Assembly: GCF_030384665.1 (NCBI RefSeq)
Contig: NC_083674.1
Coordinates: forward strand, 682,001 to 746,000
DNA length: 64,000 nt
DNA from: Lodderomyces elongisporus
Taxonomy: Eukaryota; Ascomycota; Pichiomycetes; Serinales; Debaryomycetaceae
Reading direction: 5' to 3'
In this document: positions 21,206 through 31,737 of the stretch, in pieces
How the letters are laid out: the number at the start of each line of letters is the position of its first letter
How positions within the stretch are numbered: the stretch's first letter is position 1
Position numbers and translations under genes: made by a program
Notes under the pieces: generated by a model
Databases searched by the model: none
Told to the model about the DNA's origin: nothing
What the model saw: the letters and a program-made list of their open reading frames with translations, nothing else

Positions 21206-21238
<33 letters not shown>

Positions 21239-23407
21239 AGTCATCCTGCCTGAGTTGAGCTTGGCGCCTTCAATGTGAATGATTTGTGGAGGTCTATTGG
21301 TCAAAGAGCTAGAGCAAATCACAATCAGATCGACACTGGAATCGTCAAACTGAATATCAGTGGTTCCTTCATTTGCCATCATTAGTTCATCTTGTCTTGA
21401 GTTCTGCATCTCGGTATCTTCAGTGCGTCGTCCTGACTTGTATGCAATATCGGACCAGATCAATCTCGGCTTTCTATAGTCCAAGCTATGAAAACTTTTC
21501 AACTTAATAATGATATACCTTGGCTCCCACACAGTGGCACAAATAATATGGGTTGATGCAGCATTGAAGTTGATTATCTTGATTGGATCTCGGAATGGGA
21601 TTGTAATAGTCAAGGGATCATCAAATTCAAATACCTTCTCTCGTTCATCGTTCGCCCTTCTATTCGAATTGATATTTCCATTTCCATTTGCATTCAAATT
21701 TCCTTTTCCTTTTCCTTTTCCTTTTCCTTTTTCTTTTCCCTTCCAATTCACTTTCATACCGATTTGTTGTCTCAACCCCCATGTTTCCTCATTCATAGCT
21801 TCCAGCGCCTGCACCTGCACTCGAGTCTCGTCATTGACATCGTCATCGTCATCGTCATCGATAACATCATCCGCTCCCACTACACTAGCTTTCTCATTAA
21901 GTCGGTGCAATACAATGAACGGTTGTTCCTTGTCCAGGATACGTTCTCTTGCAGTTAAACCGCAAGCAATCAAACGTTCATTGGGTGACACACTAAAGCA
22001 TCTGATTGGGAAATCAGTCAAATATGTATAAATCAGCTCACCCATATCGACTTTTTTCAAGCCGGATCTCACATTAATCACTCTCATCACACCCTTAGTA
22101 CCCAGAATAACCATATAATTCTTACTTAGTTGGCAATAAAGTTGGTCCCAAGAAGCTAATCGTTTCTTCAATTCTCCTCCCATAGCTGTTCTTTTGTCAT
22201 CTACGTTTGCGGAATTGAATGTGCTGCGTTTTACAACTTCATTGGGACCCGGAACTGTTGCTTGAACTAGTGCATTAAAAGATGTACCATACTCGCCAGT
22301 CAGCTTACCACAACACAATAACTTTGGCCGATAATGAGATACATCCAATTCTTTCATTGGTGTAACATATTCATACAATTCCCATTTCTTCTCGCTCATC
22401 AAGACAAACCTTGTGATTTCCAACCCATTATCATAATCAAGGAACGAAACTATCGACGAGCAGATTGCTCTTTTGATGTAAGATCCGGTTTTGAAGGGAT
22501 TTATTGCACCAAGATTCAACTTCATCTGTTGTGTGGGGTACGATAAAAGCTTTCTATGAAACGGAAAACACTTGCTAAAATTGTATTCTTTTTGCTCGTT
22601 AAGGTATTCAAACAACGATTCATATTGTGTCTTATTATTCAAATTCGTCAAATCATTATTGTGATTGACTGCTAGTGCTGATATCGGGTCTAAACTTCCA
22701 CGAGCCTGCTCCAACATTGTAAGCGACCCCATCGACAGAGTCGACGGGTAAGAAGTGCCAATCCGTGACTCTATTGGTTGCTGTTTCCCATCTGCTCGTA
22801 ACCCAGGTATTTCTATAGTGCTGGTGTGAGTAGTCTCCTTAACGCTCTCCCTCTCTTTCTGCATCTCCTTTTCCAACTCCCTTTCCCTTTCCTTTTCCTT
22901 TTCCGTTTCCTTTACCGTCCTTGTTTCTCTGTCCCGTGCCAATTCCCTTTCTTTTCCTTTCTCTTTTTCTCTTGTTCTCGAATTGTTTGAATTGTATTGC
23001 TCCTCCTTTGCAAATTTGTGGAATAAAGTGATTAGATCGGTAGCTTCACTGGGACTTGTTCCAAAAGTATGTACTTTCTGGTGCTGTTGCGATGATGTTG
23101 TATCATCTTGCAAGTGTTTAAAGCTTTTTTTAGATGATGACCGTCGGCGACGATTACCTTGCAATTGACTCTGCGAAGGGGTCTGGAGTAAGTAATATAG
23201 ATTTCGCAAAGGCTTGACTTCAGCGAGTATTGAAACATTTGATGAATGACAATTGGGGCATCTGCCACTGCTGCCGTCTAAATAAGTGTCCCGAAACCAG
23301 CTCTCTGATGTCAAACATCCACATGTGAGTACAGATACATCTGCAATTGGTTTATCGTGGTCGTAACCAGGTAACCGCAAAAGGTTCTCCAAACAAGAGC
23401 GATCCAT
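20651..23407 (-). CDS. RING/U-box-like protein with propeller-like C-terminus (Ptr3-like?)
   Basis: 918 aa. A cysteine cluster at 29, 31, 50 and 53 (VLTCGCLTSESWF...RCPNCHSSNVSILAEVKPLRNLYYLL) looks like a RING or U-box-type fold. A long Lys/Glu/Arg-rich coil (about 140-205) follows. Residues about 280-720 hold beta-propeller-like segments such as NYMVILGTKGVMRVINVRSG, FPIRCFSVSPNERLIACGLT, FNAASTHIICATVWEPRYII; and 850-918 reads SVKFSADGGKVFTLDRKGVFSVFD. Gly-Lys and Gly-Asn repeats (near 565-590) and a Thr-then-Ala run (about 722-745, nt 21180-21240) interrupt it. The arrangement reminds me of Ptr3, the scaffold of the SPS amino-acid sensor, which would fit the nearby permease DIP5. I am only moderately sure of that name. 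Confidence 0.7.
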
Positions 23408-23832
23408 TTAAAGAAAAGTGTTAGACATAGGGCAGTAGAGAGTGTACGTTTGTGATAGAGAAAATGTTACAATTTGAGAAAGATAAGGATATTGAAGAAG
23501 GATGTTGAAAAAATACTGCGGAACAGAACAAAACAAAAGAAAACAAAAAGGAAAAATATACAGAACAAAAGAAAACAAAAAGGAAAAAAATACAAGAGAA
23601 AAGTAAAAACATAAATATTTATATTTATAAGTATATTTATACATTAGTATATATTAAATAATGAAAGAGGGAGTGAGTGAGTGAGTGAGTGAGCGAGATC
23701 CAGGTGACTTCAAACTCCCCACTCCTCCAAGAAAAAAAGAACATAGGAAAACAATAGATCCACAACTAACATTTATCATTGAAAATCGCATACTTGAATA
23801 ACAAATTTTAATGTATAGCTTAATCAACAGAT
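23408..23832. other. Intergenic, promoter of the Ptr3-like gene
   Basis: 425 bp between the Ptr3-like start and the second stop of the UBX reading frame. AACAAAAGAAAACAAAAAGGAAAAA occurs twice (about 23525-23590), and a GAGT tetranucleotide repeat lies at 23671-23694. Confidence 0.55.
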
Positions 23833-24021
23833 TTATTCTTCATCGCGTTCATTTAAGTTGATGCTGTTTCCGTTGTAAAAATCGGGTCTGGGAGCGTGAG
23901 CGTCATTGGAATCATGAAGGGTCTGAATGCGACTCAATGAAATGGATCTTGGAGTTGAGGAACGCGATTCAGGCGGTCGCGAATCAGCATGTATCGAACT
24001 TCTATCGTTTCTCTCATCAGT
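23833..24021 (-). other. In-frame continuation of the UBX gene beyond its stop (62 codons)
   Basis: Directly after the TAA at 24022-24024 the same frame stays open for 62 codons to a TAA at 23833. The segment reads TDERNDRSSIHADSRPPESR, then later SRIQTLHDSND and FYNGNSINLNERDEE. The last part looks like the conserved tail of Ubx6/Ubx7 proteins, so this is probably coding. Routes to expression: a 51-nt intron from GTAGGT (in codons for SVGD) to the AG before AGAAAC, stop readthrough, or a recent nonsense change/sequence error. Splice signals are weak. Confidence 0.6.
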
Positions 24022-25545
24022 TTAAATGCTAATTAAGGATGAAGATAATGCTCTGTCACCTACTGATATTAAACCGGGAGCAACTGGGAATGGCAAGTCT
24101 AGTGGGGTATCTATTGAATGGCCCCTTGGCTGTAATTGATGATGTTCTTGTGAATGTTGATGAAGATGGTGAAGTTCTGCTCCAACACTTGTACTTGTGC
24201 TTGCACCAGCACCAGCACCAGCACCAGCACCTACGCCTTCTTCTCTTTCTCCGGTTCCCGTAGCTGATCCTGCAGCAGCAGCTGCTGCTGCCAAGTGATT
24301 ATGAACATCGTCGACACCATAGTCAAAGAATGACGATAATGCAGCACCAAATCTGCCGATACCTCGATACATGCTTTTCAAGAGCCCTACTTTTTCTCCG
24401 TCTGGAGCAGTATCATTTGCTTTGCTGAGATCTGTATAGTTTGGTTTTAAAATGAGAATGGATCTAGGTGCTAAATCTAAACTCGCCAATGTGTTGGATT
24501 CTTGTTCTTCTGTATATGTTACTCTTGGCAAAGTGGGTCTATGAAACGAGTAACCTGTTGGTTGGAAAGTGGTTGCAAAAGCAGGCATATTACTAGTAGA
24601 AGGGATCACCTTGACTTCAACATCCAAGTACGTTCGTACATCAGTTAAAGTTTGTTGCGATTCAAAGTCATGCTTGATGGTACTACCGTCAAACAATTTG
24701 ATAGCCAAAGTGCAATGTGTTGTATCGTGTTTTGGAGTTGCAGTAGTACTTTTTAATATCGACGAAGGTGAATTCATTTGTTCAGCTCTCATTTGGCTCT
24801 GTCTCTCTCGACGATCCGCTTCTAGCAAGTCACGGAGTCTTTGTCTCTCAAGCTTTTGCTGGCGTCGTTGTTCTGCTACTTCTTGCTTATGTCGCAAAAC
24901 AGATCTATCGTGGTCGCTGAGTGTATTGTGCTCTTGTGATTGATTCTCGTGTGGATATGATTGAGGTTGAAGCTGGGGTGTGTTAGAATTTGCCGATTCA
25001 GATGATCCTTCTACATTAATATTTGAATTAACATCTGTGCCACTGATTTCGGATGTAGGTAAAGCGCTATTATTGCTTGGACCACTGGCATTACTACCAA
25101 CTGCTTGTTGTGATTGTTTGCTCAACTCAATGATTTTCTGTTCAAATGCGTGGACAGAAGTTGATTCAGTGACTATGATTTCGACTTTGCCCTGGTTGAC
25201 TATGTAAAAGCTTGGAGCTGATAAATTTTTAAATAACTGCTCAAAGTAGCCAAACTCAACTGTTCCTGGAGTCAACTTTAAAAGAACAAAATTTGTGACA
25301 ATTTTTTCTTCCACATTTGGTGTTACAAACTTAGTTGTAAAAGTTTCGTTTAAGCTGGGGTCTGATTGATGTTTGATGAAAACAAATAAAGGCCGTTGTT
25401 CTTGAACTGATTGTCGTACAGCATTTTGTACCAAAGTCTCAAACCGCAGCTCAAATGATGAAGGTGCTGGTGGTGATGATGGTGATGATGGTGACGATGG
25501 TGATGCTGCTGGTGGTGGTGATGATGGTGAGGGTGGTAACGACAT
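24022..25545 (-). CDS. UBX7: UBX-domain protein, Ubx6/Ubx7-like
   Basis: 507 aa to the first stop. Adaptor that recruits Cdc48 to ubiquitylated clients, commonly at the ER membrane in this subfamily. After a Ser-Pro-rich start, residues about 30-150 form a thioredoxin-like UAS domain (QERPLFVFIKHQ, NFVLLKLTPGTVEFGYFEQLFKNLSAPSFYIV). A charged coil about 215-260 follows (RQQKLERQRLRDLLEADRRER), then the UBX domain about 275-375 (CTLAIKLFDGSTIKHDFESQ, TTFQPTGYSF, LASLDLAPRSILILKP). The tail has poly-Ala and Gly-Ala repeats and His/Gln runs. The frame stops at 24022 but continues in the same phase for 62 codons with a family-like ending (see separate entry). The symbol is tentative between UBX6 and UBX7. 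Confidence 0.85.
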   Translation of the reverse strand: MSLPPSPSSPPPAASPSSPSSPSSPPAPSSFELRFETLVQNAVRQSVQEQRPLFVFIKHQSDPSLNETFTTKFVTPNVEEKIVTNFVLLKLTPGTVEFGYFEQLFKNLSAPSFYIVNQGKVEIIVTESTSVHAFEQKIIELSKQSQQAVGSNASGPSNNSALPTSEISGTDVNSNINVEGSSESANSNTPQLQPQSYPHENQSQEHNTLSDHDRSVLRHKQEVAEQRRQQKLERQRLRDLLEADRRERQSQMRAEQMNSPSSILKSTTATPKHDTTHCTLAIKLFDGSTIKHDFESQQTLTDVRTYLDVEVKVIPSTSNMPAFATTFQPTGYSFHRPTLPRVTYTEEQESNTLASLDLAPRSILILKPNYTDLSKANDTAPDGEKVGLLKSMYRGIGRFGAALSSFFDYGVDDVHNHLAAAAAAAGSATGTGEREEGVGAGAGAGAGASTSTSVGAELHHLHQHSQEHHQLQPRGHSIDTPLDLPFPVAPGLISVGDRALSSSLISI

Positions 25546-26708
25546 TGCTTATGTAAATGTGAATGTGTTTTGGTCAAGTTTATGTATCGGTGGTGAATGA
25601 TATCTGAAGATTCAACAAGTGAGACGTGGTGTGTGTAATATTTAATGTATATAAAAACTGTGGGTTGGTTGGGAAAGTGGGAAAGAAGGTATCTGTGTGT
25701 GTATGTATGCGTGTGTGTGTGTGTGTGTATGTGTGAACAAAAAAAGAGAGAAAGAAATTGGAGAAGGAGAGAATGTTCTCTTATGTCCTTTAATTTTTTG
25801 GTAATCTTGAAATATGTGTAAAGATCTGTTCCTTTTCCATGCAATTATATCCGAGAGATATCAAACCATTTTCTTCCGTCTTAATTTTAATCTTTTCTTT
25901 TCTTTTCTTTTTTTATTCGATTCTCTTCTTTTCGTTTCTTTTCTTTTATATTCTATTTCTGTCTTGAAGTTCTATTTTCATTTCTTAGTTGGTTATAGGA
26001 TAAATATAAATATATATATATATATATATGAACTAGGACCTTATCATATTAACTAAGCTTTCTTTTTTTTTTAACAAGCACTGACATAATGGTTATTTTT
26101 AGATCTACGAGGCATTGTTGGACCGGACTATGGATGCCTCCTTTGTTTTACTTTTCTATTAGCCAGATAAAGGTTCTCTGACTAACCATAGTAAGTTCCA
26201 AGAAAGAAACAAGAACAAACAGAAACAACCATTAATACCATCAATCGCAGCACACTGACCTAGTCATTCTAAACAAACTAAAATGGCCAATGCGCATAAC
26301 TTCTTTTGCTTTATGAAAAATATATCACTAAATCTATTTGCAGAGACTTACAGGGATTGTTAGGAGGTGGTCAAAAAACGGCATGAAGTAGTAGAGCTTT
26401 GAAACTATAAGAAAGAGTAAAAGGGTATGCAATTTTCTTGCAAAAAGGATTAAAAGGAAAAGCAAAACAAAACCTGATACAGCATTGGAAGCCTTGGTAC
26501 TCTGTATATCCGTCGGAAGGAATTGAATATTATAAATAGGTCCCGCTGCATTATATCCTTTTGTCTTCTGCTCTCACACGCAACCAAATCAAAGCGCAAT
26601 AAAATTTTGCGCTCCATCTGAACTTCTGAGACATGAATATATTGTATACTTGTCTATATTTCAGAATAGTTGTATTTCTTTTATACTTCAAAAAAAAGCT
26701 AACAACAC
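25546..26708. promoter_or_regulatory. Divergent promoter region UBX7/DRN1
   Basis: 1.16 kb without a gene. TG microsatellite (25697-25730), TTTCTTTTC runs (25887-25950), TA run (26010-26029) and an ACTATGG/CCATAGT inverted repeat (about 26126-26192). No RNA gene recognised. Confidence 0.55.
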
Positions 26709-28181
26709 ATGAGCTCTACAACTAAAATATTGGTGCTCAATCCAAATCCTAGCAATCTAGATAAAGTATTTCGTCAAGCTAATAAACTAAATGTCAAGAA
26801 TGGACCTTTTGATGCCACTGTTTTGCTAGGCGATGTTTTTCCCAAAGACCAAAACATTCCCAATATTGAATTGCAAGAAAGTACTTATTTTGCTCAGGGA
26901 GAAGAAGAAGAACTTTCGGCTGATATTACCGAAATTGTTAATGAATCTTCAGCTTCGTCATCATTGGTGGATATCCGCGACAATTTAATTTTGGCTAAAC
27001 CGCCATTTAGCATTGTCAAATTAGTCACGGGGATTGTGATGATGATCACTTCAGGACCAGTGCTAGAGGAGACAATTGAGAAATTTACCAAGCTAAATTT
27101 ACCTCAAGTTGATGTATTGTTTACATACAAATGGCCCGAAGTTATAGCAAGATATTGCGAGCTTCTCCTGGTTGGACATCAGATGGTGGATGAATTGGTA
27201 AAGATTGTGAAACCAAGATATCATTTTGCTGTTGGAAGACAAGAGGGCAAATTTTACGAGTTGGAACCATTTAGATGGCCATCTGGTGAAATAACAAGGT
27301 TTATAAGTTTGGGTCAAGAAGGGAGTGCGGACAAATGGTTTTACGCATTCAACATAGATGGTAGTAGTAGTAGTAGTTCTGAAGAAGATACTAAAACTAT
27401 AAATAATCCATTTACATCTAAAAGGAAATTGACGGAAGATGTGCAAAATCTGCAATTAAAAAAGACCAAAGTTGCTATTACCCCAGATCAGTGCTTTTTT
27501 TGTTTGAGCAATCCGAAAACTGAGACTCACATGATTGTATCGATTGGTTCGCATACATATTTCACAATAGCAAAAGGGCCACTCACTCGATCCAATAGGG
27601 ATTTGCCATTTTCAGGTCATGGCATCATAATACCCATACAACATTTACCTTGTCTCAGCTCAAAGGAGCTTGAAATACAACAGGAGATTCTCCGTTTTCA
27701 AGATTCATTAATTGATGCATTCTCTAATAGAAAACCATTTTTGAAATTGATATTCTTTGAAGTGAACAGACCAACCAATGTACATCATCATGTACAGTTT
27801 ATACCGGTGTATGAGTCGATATTGAACAAATTTGAAACTTCGTTGAACCATAGGGTACAGCTCAACAATGAAAAGTTCACTCGGAATCAGAAATTATCAT
27901 TTGAAAAATTCACCAATGTCCTGAATCAGGAGTTGGACTCGTGTGCTCCAGGGTTTATTAAATTTACCGTTTGCTTAAGCAAGGATGAAAAGGAAACGTA
28001 TATTGCCAAGATTCAAGATCTGGGAAAGCCAATTGATATTCAGTTCCCTAGACGTGTGCTAGCGCATATGTTGAGACTTCCAGATAGAGTTCAATGGGAT
28101 AAATGCCAGCAATCCAAAGTAAAAGAAATGCAAGACTGTGAGGAGTTTAAAGAGTTCTACAAAGAATTTGAGATTGCATAG
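26709..28181 (+). CDS. DRN1: CwfJ/CWF19-family lariat-debranching associated protein
   Basis: 490 aa. Drn1 (CWF19-like) associates with the debranching enzyme Dbr1 and the post-splicing complex and aids intron-lariat turnover. The N-terminal part (1-230) is a metallophosphatase-like domain without clear catalytic residues (ILVLNPNPSNLDKVFRQANKL...DATVLLGDVF; PRYHFAVGRQEGKFYELEPFRW). CwfJ_C_1 lies about 258-380 with CFFCLSNP and the HIT-like HHHVQFIPV. CwfJ_C_2 covers about 385-488 (FIKFTVCLSKDEKETYIAKI, FPRRVLAHMLRLPDRVQWDKC). Length and order match the family. It converges with SET6, 114 bp apart. Confidence 0.92.
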   Translation: MSSTTKILVLNPNPSNLDKVFRQANKLNVKNGPFDATVLLGDVFPKDQNIPNIELQESTYFAQGEEEELSADITEIVNESSASSSLVDIRDNLILAKPPFSIVKLVTGIVMMITSGPVLEETIEKFTKLNLPQVDVLFTYKWPEVIARYCELLLVGHQMVDELVKIVKPRYHFAVGRQEGKFYELEPFRWPSGEITRFISLGQEGSADKWFYAFNIDGSSSSSSEEDTKTINNPFTSKRKLTEDVQNLQLKKTKVAITPDQCFFCLSNPKTETHMIVSIGSHTYFTIAKGPLTRSNRDLPFSGHGIIIPIQHLPCLSSKELEIQQEILRFQDSLIDAFSNRKPFLKLIFFEVNRPTNVHHHVQFIPVYESILNKFETSLNHRVQLNNEKFTRNQKLSFEKFTNVLNQELDSCAPGFIKFTVCLSKDEKETYIAKIQDLGKPIDIQFPRRVLAHMLRLPDRVQWDKCQQSKVKEMQDCEEFKEFYKEFEIA

Positions 28182-28295
28182 TTGAAGAGATCTATTGTAT
28201 TCTACTTTATCTCTGTTGTTGATGTTGTTGATGTTGTTGTTGTTGTTGTTGCTATTTCTCTAGTGCTAGTGCTGCAGCCGGTTATAAAGGTGCAA

Positions 28296-29441
28296 CTAAT
28301 CTTTAATTACATTTTGAGAGTCAGCCTCGCATTTTGTGCATCCACAGTCGAAAAACCATTCACTTAATTGTTTTTTCCTTTCTTTGACGTTTTCATTTTG
28401 AAAATTACCATAATTGATACACAACTCTTCGCCAGGAGCAATTTCTCGCAACGTAACAAATTTGAGTTCATTTTTGACTCTGATTTTCTTGATATTTGGT
28501 TCGCACGAGTGGTTGAAGAAGGATGCTGATGGGTAAACGGCAAATCCAAGAAATTCCTTGTCTTCATTTGAATCTTGTGTTTCTGACCAAAGGCCAAATG
28601 CATTGGAAAGGTTGCGTCCGATAATTGATCTCACCGTTGGTGGCGTTATGAATGGTTGCAATTCCGGGGTGCATGTGATTTTGACAAATTTATAGATTTT
28701 AATATAGGAAGAGACTAAGGAAGGGTATTTGTGGTACTTTTCCATCTCAGTAGACTGGAGTGTTTGAAACAAATTGAGCTCCATTTCCAATTGCGTATCA
28801 AAGTCTGATTCAAAATACTTGGTTGTGGTTGTGGCTACAGTTGTGGTGTTGTTGCTGTTGCTGTATTTATACATTTGAAACAAAACAGTAATTATGTATT
28901 TAGCCTCTGAAAACTCGCCGTCATCTAGTCGTACGAGATGATTTAGTCTTTTTGATTCCTTCATTCGACTAATTTGTGCATCCCATTCTTGAACTATGCC
29001 CCATTCCTCTCGTGAATAATCATCAACTTCAAACTCCTTGTTCAATTTAGTTACTTCCATATCTTCATCGTTCCCATTGTTTCCAGTTTTATTCAACCCT
29101 ACGAGATAATTTTTCTCGGCAGATAACAAGTTTTGCACTAGTACCTTCTTTTTGTCATCGATTGTTTGAAATTTAATCTTGCAAACTTCACTACAAAAGT
29201 TTATGGAGCAGGTATCCTTACCAAACAGTTGTGCAATCTTGACTTTGGCATAACTCCCATGTTGATACTCGTAGCACCAAGAACATACTTCTTTTTTAAA
29301 CGGTCGTGAGATCGTGAAGCCAATGGGTGCGGGACACTGGTGGATCTGGGTATTTAAAGCTATATTATTGTTTGCAAAACAACCTCGGCCTCCATATTTT
29401 GTTGCGGCAATATGGAAATAGGGGGAGATGTGGTTCTCCAT
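28296..29441 (-). CDS. SET6: SET-domain protein, Set6-like
   Basis: 381 aa from ATG 29441; seven upstream codons would need a TTG start. A split SET domain of the SMYD type: YGGRGCFANNNI (SET-N), a MYND-like Cys cluster at about 45-95 (CSWCYEYQHG...CSINFCSEVCKIKF), then FNHSCEPNIKKIRVKNELKFVTLREIAPGEELCINYG and the post-SET CGCTKC. Probable lysine methyltransferase. Its closest yeast match in my reading is Set6, whose substrate is not well defined. The FNHSCEPN and ELCINYG motifs needed for S-adenosylmethionine binding are intact. Confidence 0.85.
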   Translation of the reverse strand: MENHISPYFHIAATKYGGRGCFANNNIALNTQIHQCPAPIGFTISRPFKKEVCSWCYEYQHGSYAKVKIAQLFGKDTCSINFCSEVCKIKFQTIDDKKKVLVQNLLSAEKNYLVGLNKTGNNGNDEDMEVTKLNKEFEVDDYSREEWGIVQEWDAQISRMKESKRLNHLVRLDDGEFSEAKYIITVLFQMYKYSNSNNTTTVATTTTKYFESDFDTQLEMELNLFQTLQSTEMEKYHKYPSLVSSYIKIYKFVKITCTPELQPFITPPTVRSIIGRNLSNAFGLWSETQDSNEDKEFLGFAVYPSASFFNHSCEPNIKKIRVKNELKFVTLREIAPGEELCINYGNFQNENVKERKKQLSEWFFDCGCTKCEADSQNVIKD

Positions 29442-29970
29442 AATCAAGTAAATGTGTAGCAAAGTTTGTTGCTGTGAATTCCAGGGTTACTCCTGAGTTG
29501 TATAAATAGTAGTATAGATATAGATATAGATATATATCTGGGTATACAAATTTCAAGATGCAAGTTTACTTTTTGTGAAACACTCATCTCGTAGATGTAA
29601 CATTTCGCAGACGCGCAAAGAAAATTAAGAATGGATAATTGCAAAGAGTATAGAAACTAGAAAACTGAAAGCTGATTGATAAAGATTCTGCGGTTTTTTT
29701 TTTATCTTCCTTTTGTTTTTTACGCTTCTTTTTCACGTTTCTCTTTTTCACATCGTTGGCCAATTATTATATCACAGTTTTACCAAGTATCATAGTAATG
29801 AGTGACTGTCAATTATAAATACAAATGAAATCTAATCTAAATATTACTTCGTGGCTATACCTTGAAAGAAACAAAAAGTAAAGGAAAATAATAATAAAAA
29901 TAAAAAAAAAACTCTTCTTTTCTCCCATTTCTTTTCCCCCCTGTTTTTCCCTTTAGTTTCACCAATTGCT
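29442..29970. other. Intergenic, SET6 promoter and DIP5 3' end
   Basis: 529 bp without a gene. GATATA repeats (29515-29535) and T runs. Confidence 0.6.
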
Positions 29971-31737
29971 TTAAAAAATCCATCCAAGAAACTTTTCGTA
30001 AAACCATTCGCGGTCGAATCTTTTCCCCTCGGCTTCTCTAATGGCTTTTCTTTCAGCATCTTCGGCTTGAAATTTCTCATATTCGGCATCGACAACGTCT
30101 CTGAATGTATTCAAATCCACTTCTTGTGGACTCAACCATTTGGTCTTTTTCCAAATCTTGTATCCGAGATAAAGGATAATCAGCACTGGCAACATGAGGT
30201 AACCAGTAATAAAGTTTTTGTAGTCAAATTCATCGCCCAAAAACACGGTAAAGTTCTTGATGAAAATGACCAAGATGCATATAGCCAAACTGAAGTAAGT
30301 TGCATATGGTTGCATAGGTGATCTAAATGCCAAGTCTCTCTTTCTGTCAAAGCCTTGTGCTTTCAATGCTCTCATAAAACAAATGTGGAAAATTAAAATA
30401 CACGACCAAGCAATTAAACCAGTGAGCGAGACCAAGTTGACAAAGTAACCAAACACAACTTGAGATCCTGAACTAACATTCATATAAGCCAATAAACAAA
30501 ACAATACTGAGACTGCGACACCATAGTATGGGACACCGAGTCTATTTGTTTTGGTAAAGAATTTGGGAGCATAGCCATCGGCTGCCAAGGAATAGAGGGA
30601 TCGACTGCAAACATACATGTCAGAGTTTGCCGCAGAAAGAACAAACAAGAGAATGCATGCATTGATGACTGAGTCCAATCCTCCAATTCTAGCATTCTTG
30701 ATGGCAATGACAAATGGTGAAGCACCGGCATTGGTTCCCGAGGCACTCATCAAGAGTGGGTCACGTGACGAAACACACATACCGAGAAACAAGATGGAAA
30801 GCACGTAAAACACGAGGATTCTGTAGAGGGTTAAGCGAATGGCTTTTGGGATCGCTTTTCTTGGGTTTTTCAATTCAGCAAATGTGATGGCAACCAATTC
30901 TGTGCCCAAGTATGCAAAGACACTGGTAATCAAGCTGGCAACAAACGACACGAATCTTCCCTTGGCGCCTCCAATGAGAAGATCCTTGTCTGCACTGTAA
31001 TATGGTATAAATGCACCGGGGTCTTTCCAGTATCTAAAGCCGATTCTATCGTGTGTTGGTCCACCACCCAAGGCGATAACCCACAAGAGTAGGATGAGCC
31101 CCAAGCATGTGAGCACTTTTAACGAACTAATGAAAAATTCAATTTCTCCAAACACACGCACACCAAGGAAATTTATGACAACGATGACTACCAAAAACAC
31201 GGTGATCCATACACCGGGGTTGACCTTGTCACGGCTGACCCAGTATTGCATGGTTAGTGCGCCTGCAGTTAATTGATTTGCTGGCAAGATGAGGTATTTG
31301 ACCAAGTAAATGTAACCACAGGCAAAGCCCAATGCCTCGTCACTATATCTTTTACCATAGTTTGCAAATCCATTAAGTGGGATAAAGCAACTGAGTTCGG
31401 CCAATGCGGTCATAACAATGTAGACGACAAATCCAATAAGACTGTAGGACACGAGGATTGCGCCTGGTCCTGCAGTTTTAAGTGCGCTTCCTGTACCAAT
31501 CAAAAGACCGGTACCCAAGGCACCACCAATAGCAATCATCGAGGTGTGTCTTGCGCTTAATGAGCGGTGTAGTTGGTGGCCATCTTCCTGGACGATGGCT
31601 GAGGGTGTTGATCTTGCCACGTACAAGTCGTATTCCTGGGTGTGACGCGAGAGGGCGCTGGTCAAGTCGTCTCCGCCCGAGTAAGAACCAACATTCTTTT
31701 CCTCAATATCGGGACTATGTTTGTTTTCCAACACCAT
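29971..31737 (-). CDS. DIP5: Dicarboxylic amino-acid permease
   Basis: 588-aa plasma-membrane permease of the yeast amino-acid transporter (YAT/APC) family, importing mainly glutamate and aspartate with protons. Signature start LHRSLSARHTSMIAIGGALG and GTGLLIGTG, 12 predicted membrane spans, LGGGPTHDRIGFRYWKDPGAF, ELKNPRKAIPKAIRLTLYRI, and the near-diagnostic C-terminus EWFYEKFLGWIF, which I recognise from Dip5. A ubiquitylation-prone acidic N-tail of about 65 residues precedes the first span. It has a very long upstream region because of the 4-kb gene-poor block that follows. Confidence 0.93.
   Translation of the reverse strand: MVLENKHSPDIEEKNVGSYSGGDDLTSALSRHTQEYDLYVARSTPSAIVQEDGHQLHRSLSARHTSMIAIGGALGTGLLIGTGSALKTAGPGAILVSYSLIGFVVYIVMTALAELSCFIPLNGFANYGKRYSDEALGFACGYIYLVKYLILPANQLTAGALTMQYWVSRDKVNPGVWITVFLVVIVVINFLGVRVFGEIEFFISSLKVLTCLGLILLLWVIALGGGPTHDRIGFRYWKDPGAFIPYYSADKDLLIGGAKGRFVSFVASLITSVFAYLGTELVAITFAELKNPRKAIPKAIRLTLYRILVFYVLSILFLGMCVSSRDPLLMSASGTNAGASPFVIAIKNARIGGLDSVINACILLFVLSAANSDMYVCSRSLYSLAADGYAPKFFTKTNRLGVPYYGVAVSVLFCLLAYMNVSSGSQVVFGYFVNLVSLTGLIAWSCILIFHICFMRALKAQGFDRKRDLAFRSPMQPYATYFSLAICILVIFIKNFTVFLGDEFDYKNFITGYLMLPVLIILYLGYKIWKKTKWLSPQEVDLNTFRDVVDAEYEKFQAEDAERKAIREAEGKRFDREWFYEKFLGWIF

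Noticed and set aside
29442..29462. Longer SET6 start
   Set aside because: It begins at TTG; the next in-frame ATG at 29441 gives the expected N-terminus.
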